Below are positions 1 to 7,612 of a stretch of 64,000 nucleotides of DNA, piece after piece. The notes under the pieces were generated by a model, which searched no databases, was not told the DNA's origin, and was given only the letters and a program-made list of their open reading frames with translations. Made by a program: the position numbers and the translations under genes. Within the stretch, counting starts at the first letter, position 1, and each line of letters begins with the position of its first letter. Location: NCBI GenBank assembly GCA_035518635.1, contig DATIXI010000023.1, positions 1 through 64,000 of the forward strand, given 5' to 3'. This DNA comes from AC-32 sp035518635 (lineage in GTDB: Bacteria > Actinomycetota > Thermoleophilia > Gaiellales > Gaiellaceae).

Positions 1-2
1 GC

Positions 3-128
3 CTGAGCCGCGCCGAGGTCGAGGAGTTGCCGGAGCACCACGACCCCCCAGCGCCCGTCGAATCGTGGATGGTCGCCGCCATCGAGAGAGCGACGGCGAC
101 GCTCCCCGTGGGAGGAGGAGGCCTGTAA
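3..128 (+). CDS. C-terminal end of an unidentified protein (partial)
   Basis: An open frame enters from the left edge and stops at TAA 126-128, giving about 41 residues with acidic and proline-rich character and ending in four glycines and a leucine. Codon use is GC-rich and consistent with coding, but no domain is recognisable from such a short tail. It is read in the same direction as the ABC exporter genes further on, separated from them by a reverse-strand small gene. The product cannot be named. Confidence 0.4.
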   Translation: MSRAEVEELPEHHDPPAPVESWMVAAIERATATLPVGGGGL

Positions 129-164
129 TGGCCTGGGCCAGCGTGCGGGAATGTCACCCGACGG

Positions 165-359
165 TCAGCCGCTTGTCGCCTGGTTCACGACGCGAAGCCA
201 GTCCGTCCACGCAGCCGGGTCGCTCGACTTCCCATCGACCGCCGGGTTTAAGTCGCTGAGAACGTCACGAACGTTGGCCGTCCCGCTCATCTCACGGTCG
301 TACTGATCCAGGAACAGGAACATGGCGTGGAAGCCCTGCTCTGCGGTGAGGTTCTCCAT
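165..359 (-). CDS. small conserved-type hypothetical protein, 64 aa
   Basis: The 64-residue product has a helical aromatic N-terminal half (AMFLFLDQYDREM) and ends in a DPAAWTDWL segment. That pattern, an 'AMF-FL' helix followed by a DPAAW-DW motif, recalls a family of small actinobacterial and proteobacterial proteins sometimes listed as immunity-like; no function is established here. I place the start at ATG 359. ATG codons further upstream would add a low-complexity extension unlike the family. No convincing Shine-Dalgarno sequence precedes it. It stands alone, with about 107 bases to the divergent ABC ATPase gene. Confidence 0.5.
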   Translation of the reverse strand: MENLTAEQGFHAMFLFLDQYDREMSGTANVRDVLSDLNPAVDGKSSDPAAWTDWLRVVNQATSG

Positions 360-466
360 GCAGCTGAGCGTAACCGCCATCGCCTGCGCGAGCCTTCCTG
401 ACGCCTGACGGCACGGCACGGGGGAACTGCGCCGAGCTTCCTCGACTGGTAGCTAGTGTCCCGCAG

Positions 467-1378
467 ATGTCGGCCGCGGTCGAGGCGCGGGGTCTGGTCA
501 AGCGATTCGGGGAGATTCGAGCGGTCGACAACGTCGACCTCCACGTCGAGGCCGGAGAGATCCGCGGGCTCCTCGGGCCGAACGGCGCGGGCAAGACGAC
601 GCTGCTGCGCCTGATGTTCGGGCTGATCCACCCCGAGAGCGGCGACGTGAGCCTCCTCGGCCGCCTGCAGAACGCGGACGGGCACGGTCTCGACGGCGTG
701 GCGGGCTTCGTCGAGGACGCGCGCTTCTACCCGTACCTCTCGGCGCGCCGCAACCTCGAGCTGCTCACCCGGCTCGACGGGCTCGACGCGACGCGTCAGG
801 TCGGCGAGGCGCTCGAGCTGGTGGGCCTGTCAGCGCACGCCCGCCGAAAGGTCGGGACGTTCTCGACCGGTATGCGCCAGCGCCTCGGCCTCGCAGCGGC
901 GCTCCTGCGACGGCCGCGGCTCCTGCTCCTGGACGAGCCGACCGCCGGCCTCGACCCCGAGGGCACCCGGGAGATGCGGCTCCTCCTGCGGGAGCTCGCG
1001 GCGGGCGGAGTCACGGTGCTCTTCAGCAGCCACGACATGGCCGAGGTCGAGAGCCTCTCCGGGACCGTGACGATCATGCGAACCGGCCGTGTCGTCTGGG
1101 ACGGGCCGCTCGATCGCCTCCGGGCCGAAGCTCCGGTGCCCGCGCACCGGCTGGTCACCAGCGACGACCGCCGCGCGCTCGAGCTCGTTCGCTCGCTCCC
1201 CGACGTCGAGGCCGAGCCCGACGCCGAGGAAGGCCTCCGGGTGACGGCCGGAACCGAGCAGCTCGACGCCTACGTGCTCGCGCTCGGAGAGGCAGGCGTG
1301 GCCGCCCGCCGGCTCGAGCTGGTCGAGAGCCCGCTCGAGTCGATGTTCTTCGCACTGACGTCTCCTACGTCGCAATGA
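467..1378 (+). CDS. ABC transporter ATP-binding protein
   Basis: This 303-residue nucleotide-binding subunit probably energises an ABC-2 type exporter in the membrane. Walker A (GPNGAGKTT) is near residues 38-46, the signature-like STGMRQ near 133-138, Walker B (LLLLDEP) near 152-158 and the switch histidine near 188. The C-terminal 80 residues after the ATPase core match the accessory domain of drug- or lantibiotic-export ATPases. Its stop overlaps the start of the permease gene in an ATGA, so the two are translationally coupled and almost certainly form one transporter. The substrate is unknown. Confidence 0.9.
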   Translation: MSAAVEARGLVKRFGEIRAVDNVDLHVEAGEIRGLLGPNGAGKTTLLRLMFGLIHPESGDVSLLGRLQNADGHGLDGVAGFVEDARFYPYLSARRNLELLTRLDGLDATRQVGEALELVGLSAHARRKVGTFSTGMRQRLGLAAALLRRPRLLLLDEPTAGLDPEGTREMRLLLRELAAGGVTVLFSSHDMAEVESLSGTVTIMRTGRVVWDGPLDRLRAEAPVPAHRLVTSDDRRALELVRSLPDVEAEPDAEEGLRVTAGTEQLDAYVLALGEAGVAARRLELVESPLESMFFALTSPTSQ

Positions 1379-2727
1379 GCCGGTCGCTCACATCGCCGCT
1401 GCTCGGGAACCTCGCCGTCCCGCTCGAGACCGAGCCCGTCAGGACGGGCGTCGGCCAGGCCGTGAGGGTCGAGCTGGGCAAGCTGCTCGCCCAGCTGCCG
1501 GTTCGCGCGGTGGCCGCAGTCTGCCTGCTCGGCCCGTTCGCGTTCGCGGCCGTGCTGAGGATCCAGTCCGCGATCCCGGCCGACACGCTCTTCGGCCGCT
1601 GGGTTCACCAGTCCGGCTTCGCGCTGCCGCTGGTGGTGCTCGGCTTCGCGGGCTCGTGGGGCTTCCCGGTGCTCGCGGGCCTCGTCGCGGGCGACGTGTT
1701 CGCCGGCGAGGACCGGCACGACACGTGGAAGACGCTGCTCACGCGCTCTTGCGACCGGCGCAGCATCTTCGTCGGCAAGACGCTCGCCGCGGCGGCGTGC
1801 GCGGTCGGGATCGTGACGATGCTCGCGCTCAGCAGCCTGGCCGCGGGAGTCCTGACCGTCGGGGCCCAGTCGCTGGTCGGCCTGTCGGGCACGCTGCTCC
1901 CGCCCGGGCACTCGCTCGGGCTCGTGCTGCTGAGCTGGCTCGTCTCGCTCGTGCCCGTGCTCGGCTTCGTGGCGCTCGCGATCCTGCTCTCCGTCACGAC
2001 GCGCAGCAGCGTGATGGGCGTGCTCGGTCCGGTCGTCGTGGGCGTCGGCATGCAGCTCCTGGCGCTGGTCGGCAGAGGCGACATCGTCCGGACGCTCCTG
2101 CTCGCGAGCGCGTTCGACGCCTGGCACGGGCTGTTCGTGGCCCATCCGTTCCACCGCCCGCTGGAGCGCGGCCTGGCCGTCTCCATCGGGTACATCGTCG
2201 CCTGCCTCGGCGTCACCTGGATCGTGCTGCTGCGACGCGACTTCGCCGGCCCGGAAGCGGGCGGCAGCCGAAGCGGCTGGGTCGTCCCCGCCCGTGCGCT
2301 GGCGATCGGCGCGGCCGTCCTCGCCCTGCTTGCGTTCGCGTCCAACTGGGGCCCGAAGGGCGTGACGGCGGGCCGGCTCGAGACCTCGATCTCGGCGACG
2401 TTCTCGAACCTCGCCGTCTACCAGCAACAGCTGGAAGGGCACCGCCTGCCGGCCGGAGCGAGCCTCTACGTGCTCCCGTCCTGCAAGCGGCGCGGGGTGA
2501 GCACCCCGTACAGCGGCCAGGGCGACGACTGGCACTGCACCCTCAGCGTGGTCGGCCACCAGGCCCAGCAGATGCCGATCGGCTTCGACGTCAACGTCAG
2601 GGCCAACGGGTGCTACACGGCCGAGGGACCGCCCTCGGTGATCGGGCCGGCGACAATCCGCCGCCGCGGCCACGGCTTCGTGCCCAACCCGCTCTTCGTC
2701 TTCGACGGCTGCTTCGACACGAGCTAG
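1375..2727 (+). CDS. ABC-2 type permease with C-terminal extracytoplasmic domain
   Basis: This is the 450-residue membrane partner of the preceding ATPase. The first roughly 300 residues hold a soluble N-terminus and about six hydrophobic segments, as in ABC-2 permeases. After the last membrane segment (around residues 303-322) comes a soluble stretch of about 125 residues with four cysteines (in PSCKRRG, WHCTLS, NGCYTAE and DGCFDTS), probably outside the cell and possibly disulfide-bonded. Such a tail is not part of the standard permease fold and may be a substrate-binding or sensing module. The stop codon shares CTAG with the convergent DUF3237 gene. Confidence 0.85.
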   Translation: MSRSLTSPLLGNLAVPLETEPVRTGVGQAVRVELGKLLAQLPVRAVAAVCLLGPFAFAAVLRIQSAIPADTLFGRWVHQSGFALPLVVLGFAGSWGFPVLAGLVAGDVFAGEDRHDTWKTLLTRSCDRRSIFVGKTLAAAACAVGIVTMLALSSLAAGVLTVGAQSLVGLSGTLLPPGHSLGLVLLSWLVSLVPVLGFVALAILLSVTTRSSVMGVLGPVVVGVGMQLLALVGRGDIVRTLLLASAFDAWHGLFVAHPFHRPLERGLAVSIGYIVACLGVTWIVLLRRDFAGPEAGGSRSGWVVPARALAIGAAVLALLAFASNWGPKGVTAGRLETSISATFSNLAVYQQQLEGHRLPAGASLYVLPSCKRRGVSTPYSGQGDDWHCTLSVVGHQAQQMPIGFDVNVRANGCYTAEGPPSVIGPATIRRRGHGFVPNPLFVFDGCFDTS

Positions 2728-3164
2728 TCGGCGATCGGCTCCCAGACGAGCTCGGCGACGTCGAGCACGAGCTCGGTCTCCCCCTCGCCGTTACCTGGCG
2801 CCCGCACCTCGCCGACGCAGACGCAGACGGCGTCGTTGAGCCGGCGGTACTGCTCGGCGTCGCTGAGATGGAAGACCGCGCCGACGATCTGCCGGCGCCC
2901 GGGCGGGTAGGCGCGTCCGTAGCCGTGGCACTCGAACATGATCGTCGCCCCGTCGTCGGTCTCGATAGCCGCGCGCAAGTCGGGTCGAAACGGCCCCTCC
3001 GCGGTGCGCCGGAGCGGGAAGTTCGCGCCCCGGAAGCGGCCGCTGATCGAGCCCTCGCAGCGCCCCTCGGCCAGGAAGAGATGCTGCTCCCAGCCGCCCT
3101 CGAGCCCGACCGTCCAGCCCTCGGGATACGCGAAACGGATCCGGTACAGCGGCTCGAGCCTCAA
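2724..3164 (-). CDS. DUF3237 family protein
   Basis: The product is about 146 residues and has the DUF3237 pattern: an N-terminal LEPLYRIRF strand, a glycine-rich centre and a PDLRAAIETDDGA segment. These are small beta-barrel proteins of unknown biochemical role. I choose TTG 3164 as start because GGGAG lies just upstream on the reverse strand and the family homology begins there. The longer ATG start at 3245 would overlap the divergent secreted-peptide gene. It ends tail to tail with the ABC permease, sharing CTAG. Confidence 0.7.
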   Translation of the reverse strand: MRLEPLYRIRFAYPEGWTVGLEGGWEQHLFLAEGRCEGSISGRFRGANFPLRRTAEGPFRPDLRAAIETDDGATIMFECHGYGRAYPPGRRQIVGAVFHLSDAEQYRRLNDAVCVCVGEVRAPGNGEGETELVLDVAELVWEPIAD

Positions 3165-3235
3165 GGATTCTCCCGTTGCAAACCCTACTCGCGCGAGGTT
3201 TTGACATCGCCGAGCAGCGCCTTCACGCTTCGGGC

Positions 3236-3430
3236 GTGCGCGCACGCTTCACGGTCGTCGGGATCCTGATCCTGGCGCTGCCGCTCACGGCGGCCGCAGC
3301 CCCGGCCCGACACGCCCGCGCAGTTCCGTTCGTCACCGTCGCCGCCGGCGCGTATCACCTCGTCAAGGTCGAACGAAGGCACCTGCGCAATGTCACGCGG
3401 CTCGTCGTGAGCGGCGTGATCCTCGAGTGA
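3236..3430 (+). CDS. small secreted or membrane-anchored peptide, 64 aa
   Basis: Starting at GTG 3236, the product has a textbook signal peptide: VRAR, a hydrophobic core (FTVVGILILALPLTAAAA) and a small-residue cleavage area before PARHARA. The remaining 35 or so residues are basic and contain no recognisable motif. A TTGACA hexamer at 3201-3206, about 30 bases upstream, could be a -35 box, but I see no good -10 element. The mature peptide is too short to assign a role. Confidence 0.5.
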   Translation: MRARFTVVGILILALPLTAAAAPARHARAVPFVTVAAGAYHLVKVERRHLRNVTRLVVSGVILE

Positions 3431-3448
3431 CGGCGTGGGCGACCCTCG

Positions 3449-3751
3449 TCACGGGACCCAGGTGTCCCTCTGCCTCGCGGCCAGCCGTCGTTGGCGCCGG
3501 CTCAGATCGATTTCCCTGACGGGTGTGACGATCGACCAGTGCTGGCCGACCGGACAGCGCTGGACTCTCCACCAGCCAAGGCGAAGAGCCTTGAGCGAGG
3601 CTCCGGGGATCCAGATGGTCGTGAAGAGGTGGCCCTCCCGACAGCGAACGACGAGCCTGCCGCCGATCGGGTAGCCGCGGAGCCACATCGCGATCGGCTC
3701 CACGAGGATCGCGGCGAGAACGATCAGCCTTCGGCGCCGACGAGAACCCAC
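3449..3751 (-). CDS. conserved hypothetical protein with CREGHLFTTIWIPG motif
   Basis: This 100-residue protein has a basic N-terminus, one short hydrophobic segment (LIVLAAILVEPIAMWL), then a compact domain with GYPIGGRLVVRC, GHLFTTIWIPG and RCPVGQHW. The paired C-x-E-G-H and RCP-x-G-x-H-W motifs look like a small metal-binding fold, and I recall similar actinobacterial proteins annotated only as hypothetical. It stands alone, 72 bases from the divergent gene at 3824. The start at 3751 is the first in-frame one before the hydrophobic segment. Confidence 0.65.
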   Translation of the reverse strand: MGSRRRRRLIVLAAILVEPIAMWLRGYPIGGRLVVRCREGHLFTTIWIPGASLKALRLGWWRVQRCPVGQHWSIVTPVREIDLSRRQRRLAARQRDTWVP

Positions 3752-3823
3752 CTCGAAATTGTGCCCGAGCAGCCGCCTGCTCCGACTCAGCTCTCCCTGC
3801 CCTAAGCTGCCGAGTCCAGCAAC

Positions 3824-4051
3824 GTGACCGGGAAAGCGACTGCACCGGGCTTCGTCGTCCTCCGCCAGGTGGCGGAGGGCAACTGGGAGCTCCTCGGCGA
3901 GGTTCCGCGGAAGCGGGGCCTACCGGCGCGAGCGGCGCGGATGCAGGCGATTCTCGACGCCACGCACGGGTCGGCGAAAGCCGGCGAGGTCTACGCGGCC
4001 GTGCTGCGCAGCGAGTGGAAGATCGCCCTGGACTGGGCCCCTGAGGACTGA
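3824..4051 (+). CDS. conserved hypothetical protein, 75 aa
   Basis: A GTG start at 3824 gives a 75-residue, mixed alpha/beta, cytosolic-looking protein (FVVLRQVAEGNWELLGEV then GEVYAAVLRSEWKIALDW). Proteins of this pattern, ending in a Y-A-V-x-R-S-E-W motif, occur widely in actinobacteria without known function. It lies 9 bases upstream of a small membrane-protein gene in the same direction and is probably co-transcribed with it. Confidence 0.6.
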   Translation: MTGKATAPGFVVLRQVAEGNWELLGEVPRKRGLPARAARMQAILDATHGSAKAGEVYAAVLRSEWKIALDWAPED

Positions 4052-4060
4052 CCTTCGCGC

Positions 4061-4378
4061 ATGGAGACAGCACGTTGGATCCTCGTCGGCGCGGTCTTGG
4101 TGCTTCTCCTCGCAGGGCCATTCGTCCGCAGGTACAGCGTTCGTCTCGGGATGACATTCCAGATCCTCTCGACGGCGCTGGCGATGCTTCTCGGGGCAGC
4201 AGCGTGCGGATGGACGGCGGCGGTGCTGCTCGCAGAGCCCGACCCGCTGCGAATCGCGGGCGCACTGATCTCCTGCCTGCTCGGGGCTCTGGTTCGTACT
4301 CTCGGCTGCGCTGAAGTTCTACGTTCTCGTGAACGCGGTCTGGCGAAGCCCGAAGACCCAATCTCCGTAGGAAGCTAG
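4061..4378 (+). CDS. small membrane protein, 105 aa
   Basis: Three hydrophobic segments are visible: near residues 5-22, 33-58 and 66-82. They are followed by a basic cytosolic tail. There is no charged pocket or known motif to suggest transport. The ATG start at 4061 follows the preceding gene by 9 bases. The stop codon shares CTAG with the convergent gene at 4375. Confidence 0.5.
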   Translation: METARWILVGAVLVLLLAGPFVRRYSVRLGMTFQILSTALAMLLGAAACGWTAAVLLAEPDPLRIAGALISCLLGALVRTLGCAEVLRSRERGLAKPEDPISVGS

Positions 4379-4566
4379 CGGCCGATGTAGCCGCCGCCGC
4401 GGGAGGGAAAGTCGTTCTCCAGGCGCTCGTCGCTCACGGCGTCCTTGCGTTCCCAGAGCTCCTCGGCCTCCTCGCGCTGCTCGGCTGCGAGCTCTTCTGC
4501 TTCTTTCTCCGCATGCTCACGGCGCCTGGCATCCCGCCGTTTGCGCAACTTCTCGAGGAATCTCAT
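4375..4566 (-). CDS. small highly charged, helical hypothetical protein, 63 aa
   Basis: The 63-residue product is dominated by lysine, arginine and glutamate in a continuous predicted helix (FLEKLRKRRDARRREHAEKE and onward), probably a coiled coil, ending in a glycine-rich SRGGGYIGR tail. Nothing more can be inferred. It shares its stop tetranucleotide CTAG with the convergent membrane-protein gene and lies 104 bases downstream of the divergent edge of the menaquinone block. Confidence 0.5.
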   Translation of the reverse strand: MRFLEKLRKRRDARRREHAEKEAEELAAEQREEAEELWERKDAVSDERLENDFPSRGGGYIGR

Positions 4567-4669
4567 CGCAGCGAACGATACCCCCTGTGTAGCGAAAGCT
4601 GATCACCGCGACAGCGGCCCTAGCGGACAGGCCGCTCGACTGGACGACCAGGCTTGTCGCACCCGAGCG

Positions 4670-5434
4670 TCAGACCGTCGCTTCTGCGCGGGCCACGAAG
4701 CGGAGCTCCGGGACCTCTTCCAGCTCGCCCACGTCGCAGGCCAGCTCCAGAAACGTGAGCAGGCCGGCTCGCTCGCGCGGGCCGAAGCGGTAGCGCAGCT
4801 TCTCGAAGTAGCGCGCGAGGAAGCCGGGTGGATAGCCGTAGCGCTCGCTCGACTCGTACGCGAGCTGCTCGGGCTCGGCGCGGGCCAGGCGGACCGACTC
4901 GACCAGCGCCTGCTCGAGCTCCAGTAGACCGGGCGGCCCGGGTTCGCGGCAGGCCCAGACGGCGAACACCATCGGCAGGCCCGTCCGCTCGAGCCAGAGG
5001 CGGCCGAGGTCGTAGTGCGGGGTCGGGTCCTCGAACGCGCTCTTCAGCGCCGCGTCGCCGATCAGCAGCCGCGCATCGGCCTCCTCGCCGAGCGGAACGT
5101 GCGCGGCCTCCGGCAGCAGCACCTTCGTCAGGACGACCGAGGTCGCGCTCTCGGGCGTGACGGCGACCGTGCGCACCTGCTCGAGCGGCCGCTTCGCGAC
5201 GAGCTGGATCGAGTCGACCGCGCCCTCGGACGAGACGCAGAGGCGCGGCAGGAGCCGCAGCCGGTCGGCATTGCGCGCGTACTCGATCGAGGAGATCGGC
5301 GCGAGGTCGATCTCGCCCGCGACGAGGCGGGCGTTGAGGTCGGTCGGCACGCCCTGCACCTCGTCGACCTCGGCGTCGAGTCGATAGAAGACCGGCGCCA
5401 TGTTGACGTAGGAGATGCGGCCGAGGCGGATCAT
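4670..5434 (-). CDS. mqnA: chorismate dehydratase, menaquinone futalosine pathway
   Basis: MqnA removes water from chorismate to give 3-[(1-carboxyvinyl)oxy]benzoate, the first committed step of the futalosine route to menaquinone. The 254-residue product has the family opening LGRISYVNMAPVFYRL, the SSIEYARNADRL segment and the LLIGDAALK substrate-loop region of this periplasmic-binding-protein-like fold. Its ATG overlaps the TGA of the upstream prenyl synthase gene (ATGA), so it is the last gene of a menaquinone operon. Its pathway partner MqnD is about 53 kb away at 58752. Confidence 0.9.
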   Translation of the reverse strand: MIRLGRISYVNMAPVFYRLDAEVDEVQGVPTDLNARLVAGEIDLAPISSIEYARNADRLRLLPRLCVSSEGAVDSIQLVAKRPLEQVRTVAVTPESATSVVLTKVLLPEAAHVPLGEEADARLLIGDAALKSAFEDPTPHYDLGRLWLERTGLPMVFAVWACREPGPPGLLELEQALVESVRLARAEPEQLAYESSERYGYPPGFLARYFEKLRYRFGPRERAGLLTFLELACDVGELEEVPELRFVARAEATV

Positions 5435-6342
5435 CAGGACTCCCGGTCGACGACGGCGTCGGTGAGGGCCTCGAGCTCCTCGCGGTGAACATGGCCGTCG
5501 AGGCAGGCGCGCGCGCGGCCCGCGTACTCGAGCGCCACGACGCGCGAGCGGTCGAGCGCGTCGGTCTCGCCGACCTTGATCAGCGCTCCGTCGAGCGGGC
5601 CTCCGGCGAGCGCTCGGCGGACCGAGTCGTCCTCGCGTGCGGCCAGGATCAGCGGCAGCGTCGGCGTTCCCTCGCGCAGGTCGGTGCCGGCGATCTTCCC
5701 TGTCTCGATCGTCTCGCCGGAGCAATCGAGGATGTCGTCGGCGATCTGGAAGGCGATCCCGAGCGCGAGGCCGAACTCGCCGAGGCTGCGGTCGCCGCCG
5801 CTTCCGAGCAGGCAGGCGGCCTCGAACAGCTTCCCGGTCTTGAGCGCGCACCGCTCGAGGTAGGCCTCGACGGTGGTCTCGGGGTCGTGCGTCTGCGCCC
5901 GCTGGAGCGCCTCGCCGCGGGCGAGGGAAAGGGTCGCGACCGCCAGGAACCGCACCGCCTCCTGGTCGCCGGTGGCGGCCAGCTCCGCAAACGCGCGCGC
6001 GAACAGGTAATCGCCCGCCGCCCGCGCGGCGGCAGGGCCGTGACTCGCCCAGGCAGCCGCGCGGCCACGCCGGTACTCGGCCCGGTCGATCAGGTCGTCG
6101 TGCACGAGCGTCGCCGTGTGCACGAGCTCGACGGCGGCGCCGGCCGCGAGCGGCGCCTCGCCCTGGGGCGCGGCGAGGAAGACGAGCAGCGGCCGTAGCC
6201 GCTTGCCGCCGGCCGCGAGCGCTTCCGACCCGACCATCGAGACGATCCCCGGGCACGCCTCGACCGCCTCGGTCAGGCGCTCGTCGAGGCCCTCGAGGTA
6301 CTCGTCCAGGCCGGGGCTCTCGCGGATCGTGGCGAGACTCAT
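5434..6342 (-). CDS. polyprenyl (heptaprenyl-type) diphosphate synthase
   Basis: This trans-isoprenyl diphosphate synthase probably makes the menaquinone side chain from FPP or GGPP and IPP. The 302-residue protein has GGKRLRP near 45-51, the first aspartate-rich motif HDDLID near 81-86 and the second, ADDILD, near 201-206. Both Mg-binding motifs are intact. The chain length cannot be read from sequence alone. It lies between menG and mqnA with ATGA overlaps on both sides, which supports a menaquinone role over carotenoid or other isoprenoid synthesis. Confidence 0.9.
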   Translation of the reverse strand: MSLATIRESPGLDEYLEGLDERLTEAVEACPGIVSMVGSEALAAGGKRLRPLLVFLAAPQGEAPLAAGAAVELVHTATLVHDDLIDRAEYRRGRAAAWASHGPAAARAAGDYLFARAFAELAATGDQEAVRFLAVATLSLARGEALQRAQTHDPETTVEAYLERCALKTGKLFEAACLLGSGGDRSLGEFGLALGIAFQIADDILDCSGETIETGKIAGTDLREGTPTLPLILAAREDDSVRRALAGGPLDGALIKVGETDALDRSRVVALEYAGRARACLDGHVHREELEALTDAVVDRES

Positions 6343-7022
6343 GCAGCCTCCCCGGCGTGCAGGGCGACGATGCCGCCGGCGAAGAGGCGATAGCGCACCT
6401 CGCCGAAGCCGGCCGAGCGCATCAGCGTCGCGAGGTCCTCCGGGCCCGGGAAGCGGCGCACGCTCGCGGGGAGGTACGTGTACGCGTCACCTCCTGGCAG
6501 CACCTTCCCGAGCAGCGGCACGATCCGGTCGAACCAGACGCGGTAGAACAGCGCCAGCCGCCCGCTCGGCTCGGTGATCTCCAGCACGGCCACCTGCCCG
6601 CCCGGCCGCAGCACCCGCTGCAGCTCGGCGAGCCCGCCCTCGAGGTCGGCGAGGTTGCGGACACCGAAGCCGACCGTGGCGGCGTCGAACGAGCCGTCCT
6701 CGAACGGGAGTGCGAGCGCGTCGCCCTTGACCCACGTGATCTGGCCCGACTTCTTCCTCGCACGCGTGAGCATCCGCTCCGAGAAGTCGAGGCCCGTCAC
6801 GCGGCCGCCGGCACGCAGGCACGCGATCGCGAGGTCGCCGGTTCCGCAGCAGGAGTCGAGCACCCGGTCGCCGGGGCGGACGACGGCCGCCGCGGCCTCG
6901 GCCCGCCAGCGGCGGTCGAGCCCGGCGGTCATCACGCGGTTCATCGCGTCGTAGACCGGCGCGATCCGGTCGAACATCGCACGGACGCCCTCGGCCGGGA
7001 GCGTTCCGGCCCGCGTGGTCAT
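6339..7022 (-). CDS. menG: demethylmenaquinone methyltransferase (UbiE/MenG)
   Basis: This SAM-dependent C-methyltransferase converts demethylmenaquinone to menaquinone. Family features in the 227-residue protein are FDRIAPVYDAMNRVMTAG near 17-34, the SAM-binding VLDSCCGTGDLA near 54-65, and GFGVRNLADLEGGL followed by EITEPSGRLALFY. The start ATG 7022 overlaps the ubiX stop and its own stop overlaps the next gene, both as ATGA. The chain ubiX-menG-prenyl synthase-mqnA points to a dedicated menaquinone operon. Confidence 0.92.
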   Translation of the reverse strand: MTTRAGTLPAEGVRAMFDRIAPVYDAMNRVMTAGLDRRWRAEAAAAVVRPGDRVLDSCCGTGDLAIACLRAGGRVTGLDFSERMLTRARKKSGQITWVKGDALALPFEDGSFDAATVGFGVRNLADLEGGLAELQRVLRPGGQVAVLEITEPSGRLALFYRVWFDRIVPLLGKVLPGGDAYTYLPASVRRFPGPEDLATLMRSAGFGEVRYRLFAGGIVALHAGEAA

Positions 7023-7609
7023 TCCTGTCCCCACCGACGCACGGCCTGGTGCTCGAGCCCGAGCTGGTCGAGCACGCGCGTGGCGATGAAGTCCACGAGG
7101 TCGTTCACCGACTCGGCGCCGTGGTAGAAGCCCGGCGCGAGGAAGAGCACCGTGGCTCCCGCCTGCTTTACGCGGAGCATGGTCTCGATGTGGATGAGCG
7201 AGAGAGGCGTCTCGCGGGGGCAGAGGACGAGCTTCCGCTCTTCCTTGAGCGCGACGCTCGCCGCTCGCTGGATCAGGTTCGACATCGCGCCCGAGGCGAT
7301 CGTGCCGAGCGTGCCCATCGAGCACGGGCAGATCACATAGGCGTCCACCTTCGCCGATCCGCTCGCGTAGGGGGCGTGCCAGTCACGCTCGTCGTAGATG
7401 GTCACCGCGTCGCGCACGGGCTCGATCAGGCGCGCGAGCGTCTCGTCGGGGGAGAGGCGGGCATCGCCGTAGAGCTCGGTTGCGACCACCTCTGTCCCCG
7501 CACGCGACGCGCACAGGCCGATCTCGCAGCCCGCATCTGCGAGCCCTTCGAGGATCCGCCCGGCATACGGCGCTCCCGAGGCGCCCGTGATCCCCAGGAA
7601 CACGTGCAT
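7019..7609 (-). CDS. ubiX: flavin prenyltransferase UbiX (MqnM-type)
   Basis: UbiX makes prenylated FMN, the cofactor of UbiD decarboxylases. The 196-residue protein has the N-terminal GITGASGAPYAGRIL, the CPCSMGTLGTIASGAM segment and LVLCPRETPLSLIHI, all hallmarks of the family. With the UbiD gene at 10176 in the same strand block and MqnA next door, its likely role is the late decarboxylation step of the futalosine pathway. It lies 3 bases after the cytochrome gene cluster, so respiration and quinone genes may be one transcript. Confidence 0.92.
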   Translation of the reverse strand: MHVFLGITGASGAPYAGRILEGLADAGCEIGLCASRAGTEVVATELYGDARLSPDETLARLIEPVRDAVTIYDERDWHAPYASGSAKVDAYVICPCSMGTLGTIASGAMSNLIQRAASVALKEERKLVLCPRETPLSLIHIETMLRVKQAGATVLFLAPGFYHGAESVNDLVDFIATRVLDQLGLEHQAVRRWGQE

Positions 7610-7612
7610 GCG

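Noticed and set aside
1656..3269. Long open frame inside the ABC permease and DUF3237 genes
   Set aside because: Its product is arginine- and proline-rich without motifs and overlaps two genes whose proteins have clear family features.
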